Part shown: positions 43,179-52,856 of the stretch, one piece after another | Layout: each line of letters begins with the position of its first letter | Numbering within the stretch: position 1 is the first letter of the stretch | From: Martelella alba | Lineage (GTDB): Bacteria > Pseudomonadota > Gammaproteobacteria > Enterobacterales > Enterobacteriaceae | Direction: 5' to 3' | DNA: 64,000 nucleotides | Assembly (NCBI RefSeq): GCF_005217455.1 | Contig: NZ_SZPQ01000015.1 | Span: 1-64,000 of the forward strand | Program-made: the position numbers and the translations under genes | Notes under the pieces: generated by a model | The model's input: only the letters and a program-made list of their open reading frames with translations | Databases searched by the model: none | Told to the model about the DNA's origin: nothing

Positions 43179-45329
43179 ATGAAAAATAAACTTCTTAAGC
43201 ATATTCCCTGGCTTATCCTCGGCCTGATAGGGGCATGCTGTCTGGGCGTTGTGGCCTTGCGCCGCGGCGAACAAATCAGCGCCCTATGGATAGTGGTTTC
43301 CTCGGTGGCCGTTTATCTGGTGGCCTATCGGTACTACAGCCTGTATATCGCCAAACACGTCATGCAACTGGATCCGGAGCGCGCCACGCCGGCCGTTATC
43401 AATAACGACGGCCTCAACTACGTGCCCACCAACAGAAATGTCCTGTTTGGGCACCATTTCGCCGCCATTGCCGGCGCCGGACCACTGGTCGGCCCGGTGC
43501 TGGCCGCGCAGATGGGCTACCTGCCGGGTACCCTATGGATTCTCGCCGGCGTGGTGCTGGCCGGCGCGGTGCAGGATTTCATGGTGCTGTTTATGTCCTC
43601 CAGGCGCAATGGCGTCTCATTGGGGGAAATGATCAAACAGGAAATGGGGCCGGTACCCGGCACCATCGCCCTGTTCGGCTGCTTCCTCATCATGATCATC
43701 ATTCTGGCGGTGCTGGCGCTGATTGTCGTGAAAGCGCTGGCGGAAAGTCCCTGGGGGGTCTTTACCGTTTGCTCAACGGTACCCATCGCCTTGCTGATGG
43801 GTATCTACATGCGTTTCATCCGGCCCGGACGGGTGGGTGAAGTCTCGGTCATCGGCGTTGTACTGCTGCTCGCGGCCATCTGGTTCGGCGGCGTTATCGC
43901 CCACGATCCCTATTGGGGACCGGCGCTGACCTTTAAAGACACCACCATTACCTATACCTTGATCGGCTATGCGTTTGTATCGGCATTGCTGCCGGTATGG
44001 CTTATTCTGGCGCCGCGGGATTACTTGGCGACCTTTCTCAAAATCGGCGTTATCGTCGGCTTGGCCGTCGGTATCCTGTTTATCGGCCCCGATTTGAAAA
44101 TGCCGGCGGTTACCCGCTTCATTGACGGCAGCGGTCCGGTGTGGAAGGGCGCGCTATTTCCCTTCTTGTTCATCACGATTGCTTGCGGCGCGGTCTCCGG
44201 TTTCCATGCCCTGATCGCCTCGGGCACCACGCCGAAGCTGCTGGCCAGTGAAAACGATACCCGGTTCATCGGTTACGGCGCGATGCTAATGGAATCCTTC
44301 GTGGCGGTCATGGCCCTGGTGGCGGCCTCCATTATCGAGCCGGGACTGTATTTCGCCATGAATGTACCGCCGGCCGGCCTGGGCATTACCATGCCGGATC
44401 TGCATAATCTCGGCGGGCCGGACTCGGCAATGATTCTGGCCAACCTGCGCGATGTGACGGCGCACACGGCGGCGACCATCAGTTCCTGGGGTTTTGTGAT
44501 CACCCCTGATCAGATTTTGCAGACCGCCCATGATATCGGCGAACCCTCCATTCTCAATCGCGCGGGCGGCGCGCCGACCCTGGCGGTGGGCATTGCCCAC
44601 GTTTTCCACAAAGTGCTGCCAGGCGCCGATATGGGGTTCTGGTATCACTTCGGCATCCTGTTCGAAGCGCTGTTCATCCTGACCGCGCTGGACGCCGGTA
44701 CCCGTTCCGGCCGGTTTATGTTGCAGGATCTGCTGGGCAATTTCGTGCCGTTCCTCAAAAAAACCGACTCGCTGGTGGCCGGTATCGCCGGTACCGCCGG
44801 TTGCGTCGGTCTATGGGGTTATTTGTTATACCAGGGCGTGGTGGATCCGTTGGGCGGCGTGAAAAGTTTATGGCCGCTGTTCGGCATCTCCAATCAGATG
44901 CTGGCGGCGGTGGCGTTGACGTTGGGCACGGTGGTGCTGGTCAAGATGAAGCGCGCCCGTTACGCCTGGGTAACCGTGATCCCCGCGGTTTGGCTACTAA
45001 TCTGCACGACCTGGGCCCTGGGACTCAAATTGTTCAGCCAGGACCCGAAACTGGAAGGTTTCTTGTTCCTGGCCCGCAGCTACAGCCGTAAGATAAGCGA
45101 GCAAGGCGCTACGCTGACCGCGCAGCAAATAAGCAATATGCATCACATTGTCGTCAACAACTATACCAATGCGGTATTAAGCGTACTGTTTCTGATTGTT
45201 GTTTATGGCATCCTGTTCTATGGAATCAGGACGGTGCTGGATGCCCGTAAATCCGGCAAACGCACTGATAAGGAAACCGCTTATATCGCATTGCCCGAAG
45301 GCGGCGTCACACCCGTGTCAAGCCACTAG
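43179..45329 (+). CDS. btsT: Pyruvate/H+ symporter BtsT (YjiY), CstA family
   Basis: A 716-residue membrane protein, the length of E. coli BtsT and longer than CstA. It follows E. coli BtsT almost word for word, for example NNDGLNYVPTNRNVLFGHHF, GPLVGPVLAAQMGYLPGTLW, FLIMIIILAVLALIVVKALA and the C-terminal RTDKETAYIALPEGGV. BtsT imports pyruvate with protons under carbon limitation. The ATG at 43179 gives the E. coli-like N-terminus (KLLKHIPWLILGLIGA). yjiX and yjiA follow in the same order as in E. coli. No BtsSR regulator gene is in the window. Confidence 0.96.
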   Translation: MKNKLLKHIPWLILGLIGACCLGVVALRRGEQISALWIVVSSVAVYLVAYRYYSLYIAKHVMQLDPERATPAVINNDGLNYVPTNRNVLFGHHFAAIAGAGPLVGPVLAAQMGYLPGTLWILAGVVLAGAVQDFMVLFMSSRRNGVSLGEMIKQEMGPVPGTIALFGCFLIMIIILAVLALIVVKALAESPWGVFTVCSTVPIALLMGIYMRFIRPGRVGEVSVIGVVLLLAAIWFGGVIAHDPYWGPALTFKDTTITYTLIGYAFVSALLPVWLILAPRDYLATFLKIGVIVGLAVGILFIGPDLKMPAVTRFIDGSGPVWKGALFPFLFITIACGAVSGFHALIASGTTPKLLASENDTRFIGYGAMLMESFVAVMALVAASIIEPGLYFAMNVPPAGLGITMPDLHNLGGPDSAMILANLRDVTAHTAATISSWGFVITPDQILQTAHDIGEPSILNRAGGAPTLAVGIAHVFHKVLPGADMGFWYHFGILFEALFILTALDAGTRSGRFMLQDLLGNFVPFLKKTDSLVAGIAGTAGCVGLWGYLLYQGVVDPLGGVKSLWPLFGISNQMLAAVALTLGTVVLVKMKRARYAWVTVIPAVWLLICTTWALGLKLFSQDPKLEGFLFLARSYSRKISEQGATLTAQQISNMHHIVVNNYTNAVLSVLFLIVVYGILFYGIRTVLDARKSGKRTDKETAYIALPEGGVTPVSSH

Positions 45330-45398
45330 GGCGTTGCGTCATCTGTGTTCCGCACGGCCACGCCCGGCCGTGCGGGTTGTTTTATCCGGAGGCGCCCT

Positions 45399-45602
45399 AT
45401 GTTTGGAAATCTGGGTCAGGCAGGTAAATATCTGGGGCAGGCTGCCCGCATGTTGGTGGGCATTCCCGATTATGACAATTACGTCCGGCACATGGCCGCC
45501 AATCATCCCGATCAACCCGTGATGGATTATGAAGCCTTCTTCCGTGATCGGCAGGAAGCGCGTTATGGCGGCAGCGGCAAAGGCGGTTTTCGCTGCTGCT
45601 AG
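45399..45602 (+). CDS. yjiX: YjiX/YbdD family small protein
   Basis: A 67-residue protein of the YbdD/YjiX family, always found next to CstA-type pyruvate or peptide transporters. Key blocks: [20 protein letters not shown] and [20 protein letters not shown], ending in a Cys-Cys pair. GGAGG precedes the ATG. It lies 69 bases after btsT; the family is thought to be needed for transporter function. Confidence 0.95.
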   Translation: MFGNLGQAGKYLGQAARMLVGIPDYDNYVRHMAANHPDQPVMDYEAFFRDRQEARYGGSGKGGFRCC

Positions 45603-45665
45603 CGGACTGCGAGGTCACCGCCGCCTGATTCCGGCGCGGGGCGGTCTTAAGGGGAGTGTAACAAT

Positions 45666-46622
45666 ATGAACCAACCTTTGCCGGCTACGCTGCTTTCCGG
45701 CTTTCTCGGCGCGGGGAAAACCACCCTGCTGCGTCATATTCTTGATGGCGGCCACGGCGAAAAGATCGCTGTGATTGAAAATGAATTCGGCGCCGCGCCT
45801 ATCGACGATAGTCTGTTGGGGGAACGCGCCACGCAAATCACCACATTGAGCAACGGTTGTATTTGTTGCAGTAGCGCCAATGAGCTGGAACGCGCGCTGC
45901 TGGATTTACTGGACGGATTTGACCGGGGGGAAACGCCGTTCGAGCGGCTGGTGATCGAATGCACTGGCATGGCCGACCCCGGCCCCATTATCCAAACGTT
46001 TTTTTCCCATGACATCATCAACCGCCGTTTTTTGCTGGACGGGGTGATCACTTTGGTGGACGCGGTGCATGGCGGTCAGCAACTGGATCGGTTTCCCGTG
46101 GCTCAGGCCCAGGTGGGTTTTGCCGATCGCATTCTTCTGACCAAGACCGATGTCGCCGCGGATGCCGGCGCGCTGGAGCGGCGTTTGCAGGCCATCAATG
46201 CCCGCGCCCCGGTGTACCGGGTGGTTAATGGCGATATCGCCGTCAATCAATTATTTGGCGTCGAGGGTTTCATTCTCAACGATCGGATAATGGCCAAACC
46301 GCGTTTCCGGCCACTTATTCCAACGGAAAATCATGTTCGTTCACTGGTGGTGAATTTGAACAAGCCGGTGGATCTGGCCATCTTGTCTGATTTTATGGAA
46401 GGAATGCTGACCCGTTATGCTGATAACCTGTTGCGTTATAAAGGCATCCTGGCGGTCAAAAACGAGCCGCGCCGCTTGTTGTTCCAAGGGGTGCAACGGT
46501 TGTATAACGCTGACTGGGACCGGGAGTGGGCGCCTGATGAAACGCCCGCCGGCGTGCTGGTATTTATCGGCATCGATTTGCCGGAAGACGAGATACGCGC
46601 CGGCTTTGCGGCCCTGAATTAA
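45666..46622 (+). CDS. yjiA: YjiA-type COG0523 GTPase
   Basis: A 318-residue metal-binding GTPase. Walker A is GFLGAGKTTLLRHIL (about residues 13-27), the family CxCC metal motif is NGCICCSS (about 63-70), and the guanine motif is LLTKTD (about 157). The C-terminal CobW domain has ILAVKNEPRRLLFQGVQRLY. In E. coli yjiA follows yjiX, as here. A second, broken member of this GTPase family lies at about 15 kb in this window. Confidence 0.94.
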   Translation: MNQPLPATLLSGFLGAGKTTLLRHILDGGHGEKIAVIENEFGAAPIDDSLLGERATQITTLSNGCICCSSANELERALLDLLDGFDRGETPFERLVIECTGMADPGPIIQTFFSHDIINRRFLLDGVITLVDAVHGGQQLDRFPVAQAQVGFADRILLTKTDVAADAGALERRLQAINARAPVYRVVNGDIAVNQLFGVEGFILNDRIMAKPRFRPLIPTENHVRSLVVNLNKPVDLAILSDFMEGMLTRYADNLLRYKGILAVKNEPRRLLFQGVQRLYNADWDREWAPDETPAGVLVFIGIDLPEDEIRAGFAALN

Positions 46623-46634
46623 CACGGGATAATC

Positions 46635-46677
46635 GCGGGTATTCAGGTTGAGATACCAACATAACCCGCATTTTTTT
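46635..46677 (+). terminator. Rho-independent terminator after yjiA
   Basis: GCGGGT (46635-46640) pairs with ACCCGC (46664-46669), followed by A and seven T. An inner GGTAT/ATACC pairing is also possible. It ends the btsT-yjiX-yjiA unit. Confidence 0.75.
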
Positions 46678-47145
46678 GACTGCCCACGCTGCGCGGGGAA
46701 TGCCTGTCCGGATCATTTTCCCTTGATCCAAAAGCGATGCCGCTTGTTTCTCTCTGTTTTTAGCATGCCGACGATCAAAAAATGACATTGATAAACGCCA
46801 GTCCGTGCGACATAGTTAATCAACAGCGAGAGAATAGCGATTTTTCATAAATCCAAGTCACCCCTTTGTTGTTTATGCTCGCTTGGCCCAATGACAAAGT
46901 TATCTGTGCGACTGGGGGGATAAGGGGGGATAATATCAGCTATCGAAAAAGCATCAGTAGTGTATTTGAAAAGTGTATTCGATAAAATAATTGGATAATT
47001 TTAATATTACACTGTTTTGCCACAGTATAGCAATTCGTCTTACTTCATCTCGTCGTTTTATGATTTTGGGTATACACCATAATGTTGAATGCCAAACCGG
47101 GCTTGGTAGCCCGAGATATGACTTATTAGCGACTGGAGGTTTATT
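46678..47145. other. Gap with degenerate ERIC and hairpin before Ig-like genes
   Basis: Bases 46845-46925 look like a worn ERIC element (TCCAAGTCACC, TTTGTTG, ATGCTCGCTTGGCCCA, TTATCTGTGCGACTGGGG). CGGGCT-TGGT-AGCCCG at 47098-47113 is a small hairpin just before the first Ig-like gene. No gene is seen. Confidence 0.45.
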
Positions 47146-47535
47146 ATGTCAGAGCTCAATGATAGCGAAGTTATTCCCGCTGATGCCGCCGTTACCGCTT
47201 CGTCTGGATTTTCCATGAGTCTTCAGACCGTGATCTTTCCCAGTACTGGCAATATTGGCGGCTTGAATTTCGCGGTGAGAGATGCCTTGACCGGGGCGCC
47301 TTCGCGGAATGTGCTTGCTACGATCAGTATGACCGGTCCGGGCAGTTTCCTTGTCGCGAACCAGACTGTCTCTGGTAGTAATGGTAATGCGACCACGCCG
47401 GTATACGCCTATTCCGACGCCGCAGGTTTATATCGGGTGCATGTGATTAAACAATCTGCCAGTGAGGTGGCCATAAACGTCACTTTATGGGATGCGCCCC
47501 AAATTACCAGCCGAATTCAGCTGGTATTCAGTTAA
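47146..47535 (+). CDS. Small Ig-like domain protein
   Basis: A 129-residue protein without a signal peptide. After a short acidic front, the chain is rich in Ser, Thr, Val and Ala and shows strand-like alternation ending in VTLWDAPQITSRIQLVFS. The block VRDALTGAPSRNVLATISMTG followed by SGSNGNATTPVYAYSDAAGLY matches one bacterial Ig-like (Big_1-type) domain. GGAGG precedes the ATG. It is the first of four similar genes in a row. Confidence 0.6.
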   Translation: MSELNDSEVIPADAAVTASSGFSMSLQTVIFPSTGNIGGLNFAVRDALTGAPSRNVLATISMTGPGSFLVANQTVSGSNGNATTPVYAYSDAAGLYRVHVIKQSASEVAINVTLWDAPQITSRIQLVFS

Positions 47536-48035
47536 GTTAACAAAGCGCGCTGTTTACCCTGTTGGAGGAACTTGCCGGCAGTATCGCGGGAGGCACTGAC
47601 GATGTCGGATGCCGGCAGAATTATCAGTCACCGCTCCCCAGCTCGATAAGACGCTTACAGACAACGTGGCCGTGAATAAATTTTCACGGGGACAGGTGTG
47701 AGTCAGACCCTTATCAGGGCGCTGCAACATCGCAATGGCTCTCTAGGCTACGGAGGCAATTCACACGTCGCTTGTTTTCAATTACCGCCGAGGCGCCTTG
47801 GACCACACTTTGGGCATGCCGCTTAGATGAGTCACATAAAGAGTTGCTGGGGTCAATACTTAATAAACTTCCGGGTTGAAGTTATCCATGTAAGAGAAGA
47901 AAGGTGTTTTTTTTAGCATGCGGTTTGGTAAAAAAAAACATTGCAATGGAATCCCCATGTTTTATCTTTATGGAATAAATCTCAGGCTGGTAGAGGCATT
48001 TTGTGAATCGCTTTTTAATTTTTTAAGGGGCGTAT
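47536..48035. other. 500-base gap inside the Ig-like array
   Basis: No intact gene. Short frames without ribosome sites suggest decayed coding sequence. The last 150 bases are AT-rich and may carry a promoter for the second Ig-like gene. Confidence 0.4.
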
Positions 48036-48965
48036 ATGGCACTTGCACCTCCTATTTTACCACAAGCCAATAACGGGAATATTTCTTTACCGGTAATCCA
48101 AAATGGCGGCGGACTGTATTTCCAAATTCCACGTTATGCAAACGTGGCGGTTGATGACAGGATACGGGTGTTTTGGAATAGCGTGCAGGTATGGGAGTAC
48201 ATCATTTCCAGCCAGCAGCAGTTTTTCCCTATCTCCGGGCAGATTCCCACGGTTTACATAAGCCTTGGTATCAGCAACATCTACTACACTGTTACTGACC
48301 GGGCTTTCAATACAAGTTTGTCGGAAATCGTTAATGTCAATATTGTGGCGGGATTGTCATTACTCTTAACAACCGGCGCGGTAAATCAAGATTTCGACGC
48401 TATAAAAGTCTATCCATTCAATCGCGGCGTCGTTTACGGTGAGCCGGGAAAGCTTATAGAACTCAATGTGCTCGGAAATGCCAGATTTGATGTGAATAAT
48501 TCGCAGTTTTACAGTGCCAGGTTAGATAATTTCGGACAAGCGGATTTTCGTCTTTTCTCATTTTCTCAGGGGAATAATCAGGTTACCGCCTTTGATCCCG
48601 GTTCCGGGGCATTTTTTTCGGGTTCGACGGTTTTTGGTCCCTTCACGGTTGGATCGGACCGGATTATCCGGGTAAATCACAGTAACGGGGCCCCCGCCAA
48701 CGGCAGAACGTTTAATTCCCTTTATTTGATGACCGAGCGTACCTCCAATCGGAGCAATCCCATCACCATGGTCCGGGCGCAGGTCAGCGGCAGCGCGCAG
48801 ATAGTGGGCGTGGGTCAGGTGGGGAATATTCTGCTCAACAGCGATCAATCGGCGACCATTGATATCTTCGACCGGGTCGCTGAACGGGTAAATGTCACCC
48901 TTACTTTACCGGAAGCCAGTGGTTCCGTGGTTATGCGGGAAATGGTTTTTGTGCCGGAACCTTAA
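48036..48965 (+). CDS. Ig-like/beta-sandwich protein
   Basis: A 309-residue protein without signal peptide. Residues about 20-110 form a beta-rich unit (RIRVFWNSVQVWEYIISSQ, NIYYTVTDRAFNTSLSEIVN). Residues about 115-300 contain two further units with NHSNGAPANGRTFNSLYLM, a form of the APANG linker seen at domain starts in the next two genes. AAGGGG precedes the ATG. No catalytic motif is seen. It may be a structural or adhesive surface component exported by an unknown route. Confidence 0.55.
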   Translation: MALAPPILPQANNGNISLPVIQNGGGLYFQIPRYANVAVDDRIRVFWNSVQVWEYIISSQQQFFPISGQIPTVYISLGISNIYYTVTDRAFNTSLSEIVNVNIVAGLSLLLTTGAVNQDFDAIKVYPFNRGVVYGEPGKLIELNVLGNARFDVNNSQFYSARLDNFGQADFRLFSFSQGNNQVTAFDPGSGAFFSGSTVFGPFTVGSDRIIRVNHSNGAPANGRTFNSLYLMTERTSNRSNPITMVRAQVSGSAQIVGVGQVGNILLNSDQSATIDIFDRVAERVNVTLTLPEASGSVVMREMVFVPEP

Positions 48966-49067
48966 AGGGGCCTGGCCCGCAGTTTGGCAGTGATCATGGA
49001 TTAGCCCTAATGGGATAGGTTCTTAAGGACAGACTCGCAAGAAATTATAAGACGCCAGAGGCTGAAT

Positions 49068-50015
49068 ATGTTTGCTAAATTCCAACCCGAACCTGAGTTG
49101 TTCGCTGATTATAGCTTGTCCTTGGTGGTAACATCGGATAACGCATTGGCGAACGGTAGCGCGACCAATGCGGTAAGGGCCACTTTGCGAACAGGCAATA
49201 TTTTTCTGGATAAGCAAGCCATCAACTTTGAGCTCTTCGGAAGCGCGTTGTTCGCCAACGGCACGCAACAAAGCACGGTATTGACCAATAGTCTTGGCAA
49301 TGCCGATGTCAGTTTTACCAACACAGTGGCTGAAAGCCCGAGAATATTGGCTTCCTATCGCGATATCGTTGGTGAGGAAGTTTATGCCTCACAATATACC
49401 ACCTTCCAGGGTGGCGTACCGTCATCCTTAAGTCTGAATTGGCAAATCATCGCCAACAACGCACCGGCCAATAATACGACTAATAACCTGATTGCCTATA
49501 CGGTACGTGATGCCGCCGGCAATCCTGTCGATGGCGAACTGATTGATTTTGTCGTAACCCAAGGACAGGCCACTTTGAGCGCCGCCCGGGGGCAGACCAA
49601 TAATCTTGGCGTATTTGAACTGGCGATAAGAAGCGGGCTATCCGGGCCGGTGACTGTCCGTGCCGCGCTGGTGTCGCAACCGAATGTTTTTCAATTCACC
49701 GAGGTTATGTTCAGCGCCGTGCAATCGGCCATTTTAGCCGTGACGGTATTGAGCGACCATGCGCCGGCCAACGGCCTAAGACCAGTTGTGGTCCGGTTTA
49801 CGTTGATGACCCTGCAAGGGCAACCCTGGCCGCAACAGCAGTTGACTTTTACAGCCAACAATAATGCTTCGCTCTCGCCGACGAGTGGATTGACCAATAA
49901 CAACGGTCAGATCGACGTGAATATCGTGAATCAAATTCCAGGACAGGTGAGAGTGTCGGGAAGTTGGGTAGTTAACCCAACAGTCAAAAATAACGTTGAT
50001 GTCACTTTCATTTAG
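49068..50015 (+). CDS. Three-domain Big_1-type Ig-like protein
   Basis: A 315-residue protein made of three tandem Ig-like units (about residues 15-118, 119-220, 222-315). Each starts with a variant of VxSDxAxANG (DNALANGS, NNAPANNT, DHAPANGL) and contains a TNxxGxxxxxxxN turn (TNSLGNADVSFTNT, TNNLGVFELAI, TNNNGQIDVNIVNQ). These are the marks of Big_1 domains of invasin/intimin-type adhesins. Here no signal peptide, no beta-barrel and no LysM domain are present, so the protein is not an inverse autotransporter. AGAGG stands before the ATG. Confidence 0.7.
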   Translation: MFAKFQPEPELFADYSLSLVVTSDNALANGSATNAVRATLRTGNIFLDKQAINFELFGSALFANGTQQSTVLTNSLGNADVSFTNTVAESPRILASYRDIVGEEVYASQYTTFQGGVPSSLSLNWQIIANNAPANNTTNNLIAYTVRDAAGNPVDGELIDFVVTQGQATLSAARGQTNNLGVFELAIRSGLSGPVTVRAALVSQPNVFQFTEVMFSAVQSAILAVTVLSDHAPANGLRPVVVRFTLMTLQGQPWPQQQLTFTANNNASLSPTSGLTNNNGQIDVNIVNQIPGQVRVSGSWVVNPTVKNNVDVTFI

Positions 50016-50055
50016 CAATACTGAATTCATGCAATCATTCAAGTAGAGGTGATTT

Positions 50056-51285
50056 ATGTCAGAAACGATTCTTCCCCCCGGGGATTGCCGGCATGAAAAC
50101 ACGTTGACATTGACCACGACCTCCCTGGCCAAAGCCGATGGTATCGAAACCAATAGCGCCACCGCCCACTTAGCGCGAAACGGTTGCGCCATAAGCGGTC
50201 AGCCAGTCAGTTTTCTTCTGTCCGGTCATGCGATATTTAGCCAAGGGGGTAAACAGACTACCGCCATTACCGATGCCTATGGCAATGCGACGGTTTTTTT
50301 TACCGATACGGTACAGGAAACGGTAAACATCACTTGCGTTTATTACCAGCTGCAAGCCAGTGGTTATTCCCGCTTCAATGCCGCTGCGCAAAGCGGGCTT
50401 GATATCTCAGCGGAAGTGGTAACGGATAAGGCGCCGGCCAATGGTATCAGTCCTAATGAATTGCTTTATAGCGTTTACGACACCGCCAGAAGGCGCGTCC
50501 CTGGCGTGCAAATTGATTTTTCCACCACCGGAAGCGCGCTCTTATCAAGTCCATCGGGTATCACCAACGCCCAAGGCCAATTTCCGCTGACCCTGACGAA
50601 TAACGTCGCGCAACAGGTATTGGTTTCAGCCCAGGTTCCCTCTGCCCCTAATGCCACTAATTACACTTTTCTGGAATTTATCAGGATTCCGGTCTTTTTA
50701 CTGACGTCCAATACGCTCGTCAATAATACGCCGGCCGGTAGCGGTGTTAACCGCATCCTGTTCATGCTTACCGCGGATAATGCGCCGGCGGCGAATCAGC
50801 AACTGAGCTTCAGTGTCTCACCTTCCACGGCAAGCGTGACGCCCGCCAGCGCATTAACTAACGCCAACGGCCAGGTTGAGGTTGACGTATCCAGCAGTGT
50901 GGCGGGAGATATCACGGTGACGGCCAATGCCACCGATACGGGGTTGCAGCCTATTCATGTGGTCGTCGTTTTTACCGCGGTGGTGCAGCGCTATTTTATC
51001 GCCAATGAAGTCTTGACCGATCATGCATTGGCCAATGGTTCGGCGCAAAATAGGGTTCGGTTCACCGTGTTATCCCGTGCGAACAATATGCCTCAGCCGA
51101 ATATCGGTTTGACATTCTCCGTTACCGGCAATGCCCAGCTTGCGGTTTCCTCGGGAACAACCAATGCGCAAGGTCAGTTTGAATTGGGGTTGACCAATAC
51201 GATACCCCAGCAAGTCAGGGTCACGACCAGTGTCACAAGTGAACCGATCACCAATAGCAATGTCGATTTGACCTTCATACTTTAA
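50056..51285 (+). CDS. Four-domain Big_1-type Ig-like protein
   Basis: A 409-residue protein with four tandem Ig-like units (about residues 10-112, 113-215, 216-311, 312-409). Domain starts read DKAPANGISPNELLYSVYD and DHALANGSAQNRVRFTVLS, and turns read TNAQGQFPLTLTNN, TNANGQVEVDVSSS and TNAQGQFELGLTNT. As with its neighbours there is no signal peptide or anchor. GAGG precedes the ATG, 40 bases after the previous gene, so the last two genes are surely co-transcribed. Repeated domain growth between neighbours suggests duplication within the array. Confidence 0.72.
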   Translation: MSETILPPGDCRHENTLTLTTTSLAKADGIETNSATAHLARNGCAISGQPVSFLLSGHAIFSQGGKQTTAITDAYGNATVFFTDTVQETVNITCVYYQLQASGYSRFNAAAQSGLDISAEVVTDKAPANGISPNELLYSVYDTARRRVPGVQIDFSTTGSALLSSPSGITNAQGQFPLTLTNNVAQQVLVSAQVPSAPNATNYTFLEFIRIPVFLLTSNTLVNNTPAGSGVNRILFMLTADNAPAANQQLSFSVSPSTASVTPASALTNANGQVEVDVSSSVAGDITVTANATDTGLQPIHVVVVFTAVVQRYFIANEVLTDHALANGSAQNRVRFTVLSRANNMPQPNIGLTFSVTGNAQLAVSSGTTNAQGQFELGLTNTIPQQVRVTTSVTSEPITNSNVDLTFIL

Positions 51286-51392
51286 CGCATTCAAGCCCTA
51301 TCGCGGCGTCAAGAGCGCCGCGAAATTGCCGGAGACGGATTGATTTATCGGGCTTATCCCCACTGGCCGGTAGCAGTGGAGCCGCGGAAGGC

Positions 51393-52853
51393 CTAGACCG
51401 CCGGCAGGGTGAACTGAAAACAGGCGCCATGGTCGCTGTCGCACAGCATGATGTCGCCGCCATGCAGTTGCAAAATTCGTCGCACTATCATTAATCCCAG
51501 CCCGCCGGCCTGGCGATGGGTCTTGTCCGAAAGCGGCGGGCGTTCGAACAAGTCGGACTTCAGCGCGTCGGGGATGCCAGGACCGCTGTCAGTCAACTGA
51601 ACCATGACCTGATCGCGCTGCCGCCACCAGTGCAGTGCGATCACACCCTGTGCCGGCGTATGGCGGATAGCGTTATCGATAAGATTGGTCAATACCCGTT
51701 CCATCATAGAGATGTCCGCGTGGATCAGCGGCATATCCGCCGGCATATCTATCATCATCCGTTGCCGGCGGGTCTCCAGCGCCAGCTCGAATTTTTGCAA
51801 GACGTCTTGCACGAGATCCGCCATGGCGAACATTTCTTTATGCGGTCTCACCACGCCATATTCCAGCCGGGCCAGCTCGAATAACGCCTGGGCCAACTGA
51901 CTGACTTTGGCGCTTTGCGCCAATGCGATATTCACATAACGTCGCCGCTCTTCCTCCGACAGTCGGTCGGTTTTCAGCGATAAGGTTTCCAGATAGCCGT
52001 GCAGCGATGTCAGCGGGGTACGCAGATCATGGGAAATGTTAGCGATAAATTCCCGTCGTTGCTGATCCTGATGCGATAACTGTTCCCATTGCCTGGCGAT
52101 CCGTCGGGAAAGATGAATGAACGCCGCGGTCAGTGAAGACACCTCGTCGTTGCGCCGTACCGGTATGTCGCTATTGGCCAGCGCTTGCACCGCGGCGATA
52201 CCGTCCTGGTCCAGGCGGCCCACGTGCTGGGTGAGTCGCCGTATCGGCCGGGTCACCCAGCGAAAGGCAAAGCCACCGCCCAGTAGGCCGAAAATCAGCA
52301 CAAAGCCCATTGATCGGAAGGTGGAGAGCGCCAACAGCGCAGAATGCGCGTTACCGGCCAACGCATTATATTCTTCCCCCTGCAAAACGACATAAACGTA
52401 GCCGGCCGGTTTCCCCGCGGCGTTCAGCGCGGCCGCGCTAAATACTTTGCGCTGCGCCGGATCGCGCGGGTCGTCGCCATAGACCGGCATACGCGCGCCA
52501 TTGAGCAGGGCATGGATAGGTCGCAGGTCGACATTGCGGTATTTGATGTGTCCCGGCGGCGCCGCGTCCGCGGCTATCCGACCCCGGGCGTCCAATAGAT
52601 AGATTTCAACACTGGGGTTGACCGCCATGGCCTGATCGAAAACGGTTTTGACGGCCCTGGCGTTAAACCCGTTTGGACCGATAAGCGGGTAGCTTTCGGC
52701 AATCTGGCCGGCGAGACGATCGGACAATTGCTGGATGACCGCCTGGCTATATTGATTGCTGCTGCGAATTTGCATCCAGCCCGACAGGGCGCAGCACAAC
52801 AGCAGCAATACAGTGAAAACCAGCGTCAATCGTTGCGTCAGTGTGAGATTCAT
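51393..52853 (-). CDS. Two-component sensor histidine kinase
   Basis: A 486-residue inner-membrane kinase. Segment 1 at about residues 8-28, a periplasmic sensor (about 30-175), segment 2 at about 180-200, a HAMP domain, then the H-box FIANISHDLRTPLTSLHGYL with His275. The ATPase domain shows the N-box (LTNLIDNAIRHTP), G1 (DSGPGIPD) and G2 (GGLGLMIVRRILQLHGG). It starts three bases after the response-regulator stop. The signal is unknown; the divergent methionine-rich protein suggests metal or redox stress of the envelope. Confidence 0.93.
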   Translation of the reverse strand: MNLTLTQRLTLVFTVLLLLCCALSGWMQIRSSNQYSQAVIQQLSDRLAGQIAESYPLIGPNGFNARAVKTVFDQAMAVNPSVEIYLLDARGRIAADAAPPGHIKYRNVDLRPIHALLNGARMPVYGDDPRDPAQRKVFSAAALNAAGKPAGYVYVVLQGEEYNALAGNAHSALLALSTFRSMGFVLIFGLLGGGFAFRWVTRPIRRLTQHVGRLDQDGIAAVQALANSDIPVRRNDEVSSLTAAFIHLSRRIARQWEQLSHQDQQRREFIANISHDLRTPLTSLHGYLETLSLKTDRLSEEERRRYVNIALAQSAKVSQLAQALFELARLEYGVVRPHKEMFAMADLVQDVLQKFELALETRRQRMMIDMPADMPLIHADISMMERVLTNLIDNAIRHTPAQGVIALHWWRQRDQVMVQLTDSGPGIPDALKSDLFERPPLSDKTHRQAGGLGLMIVRRILQLHGGDIMLCDSDHGACFQFTLPAV

Positions 52854-52856
52854 GGA

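Noticed and set aside
47536..48035. Possible transposase remnant between Ig-like genes
   Set aside because: Short fragments such as KELLGSILNKLPG were noticed but could not be tied to any family, and no terminal inverted repeats were found.
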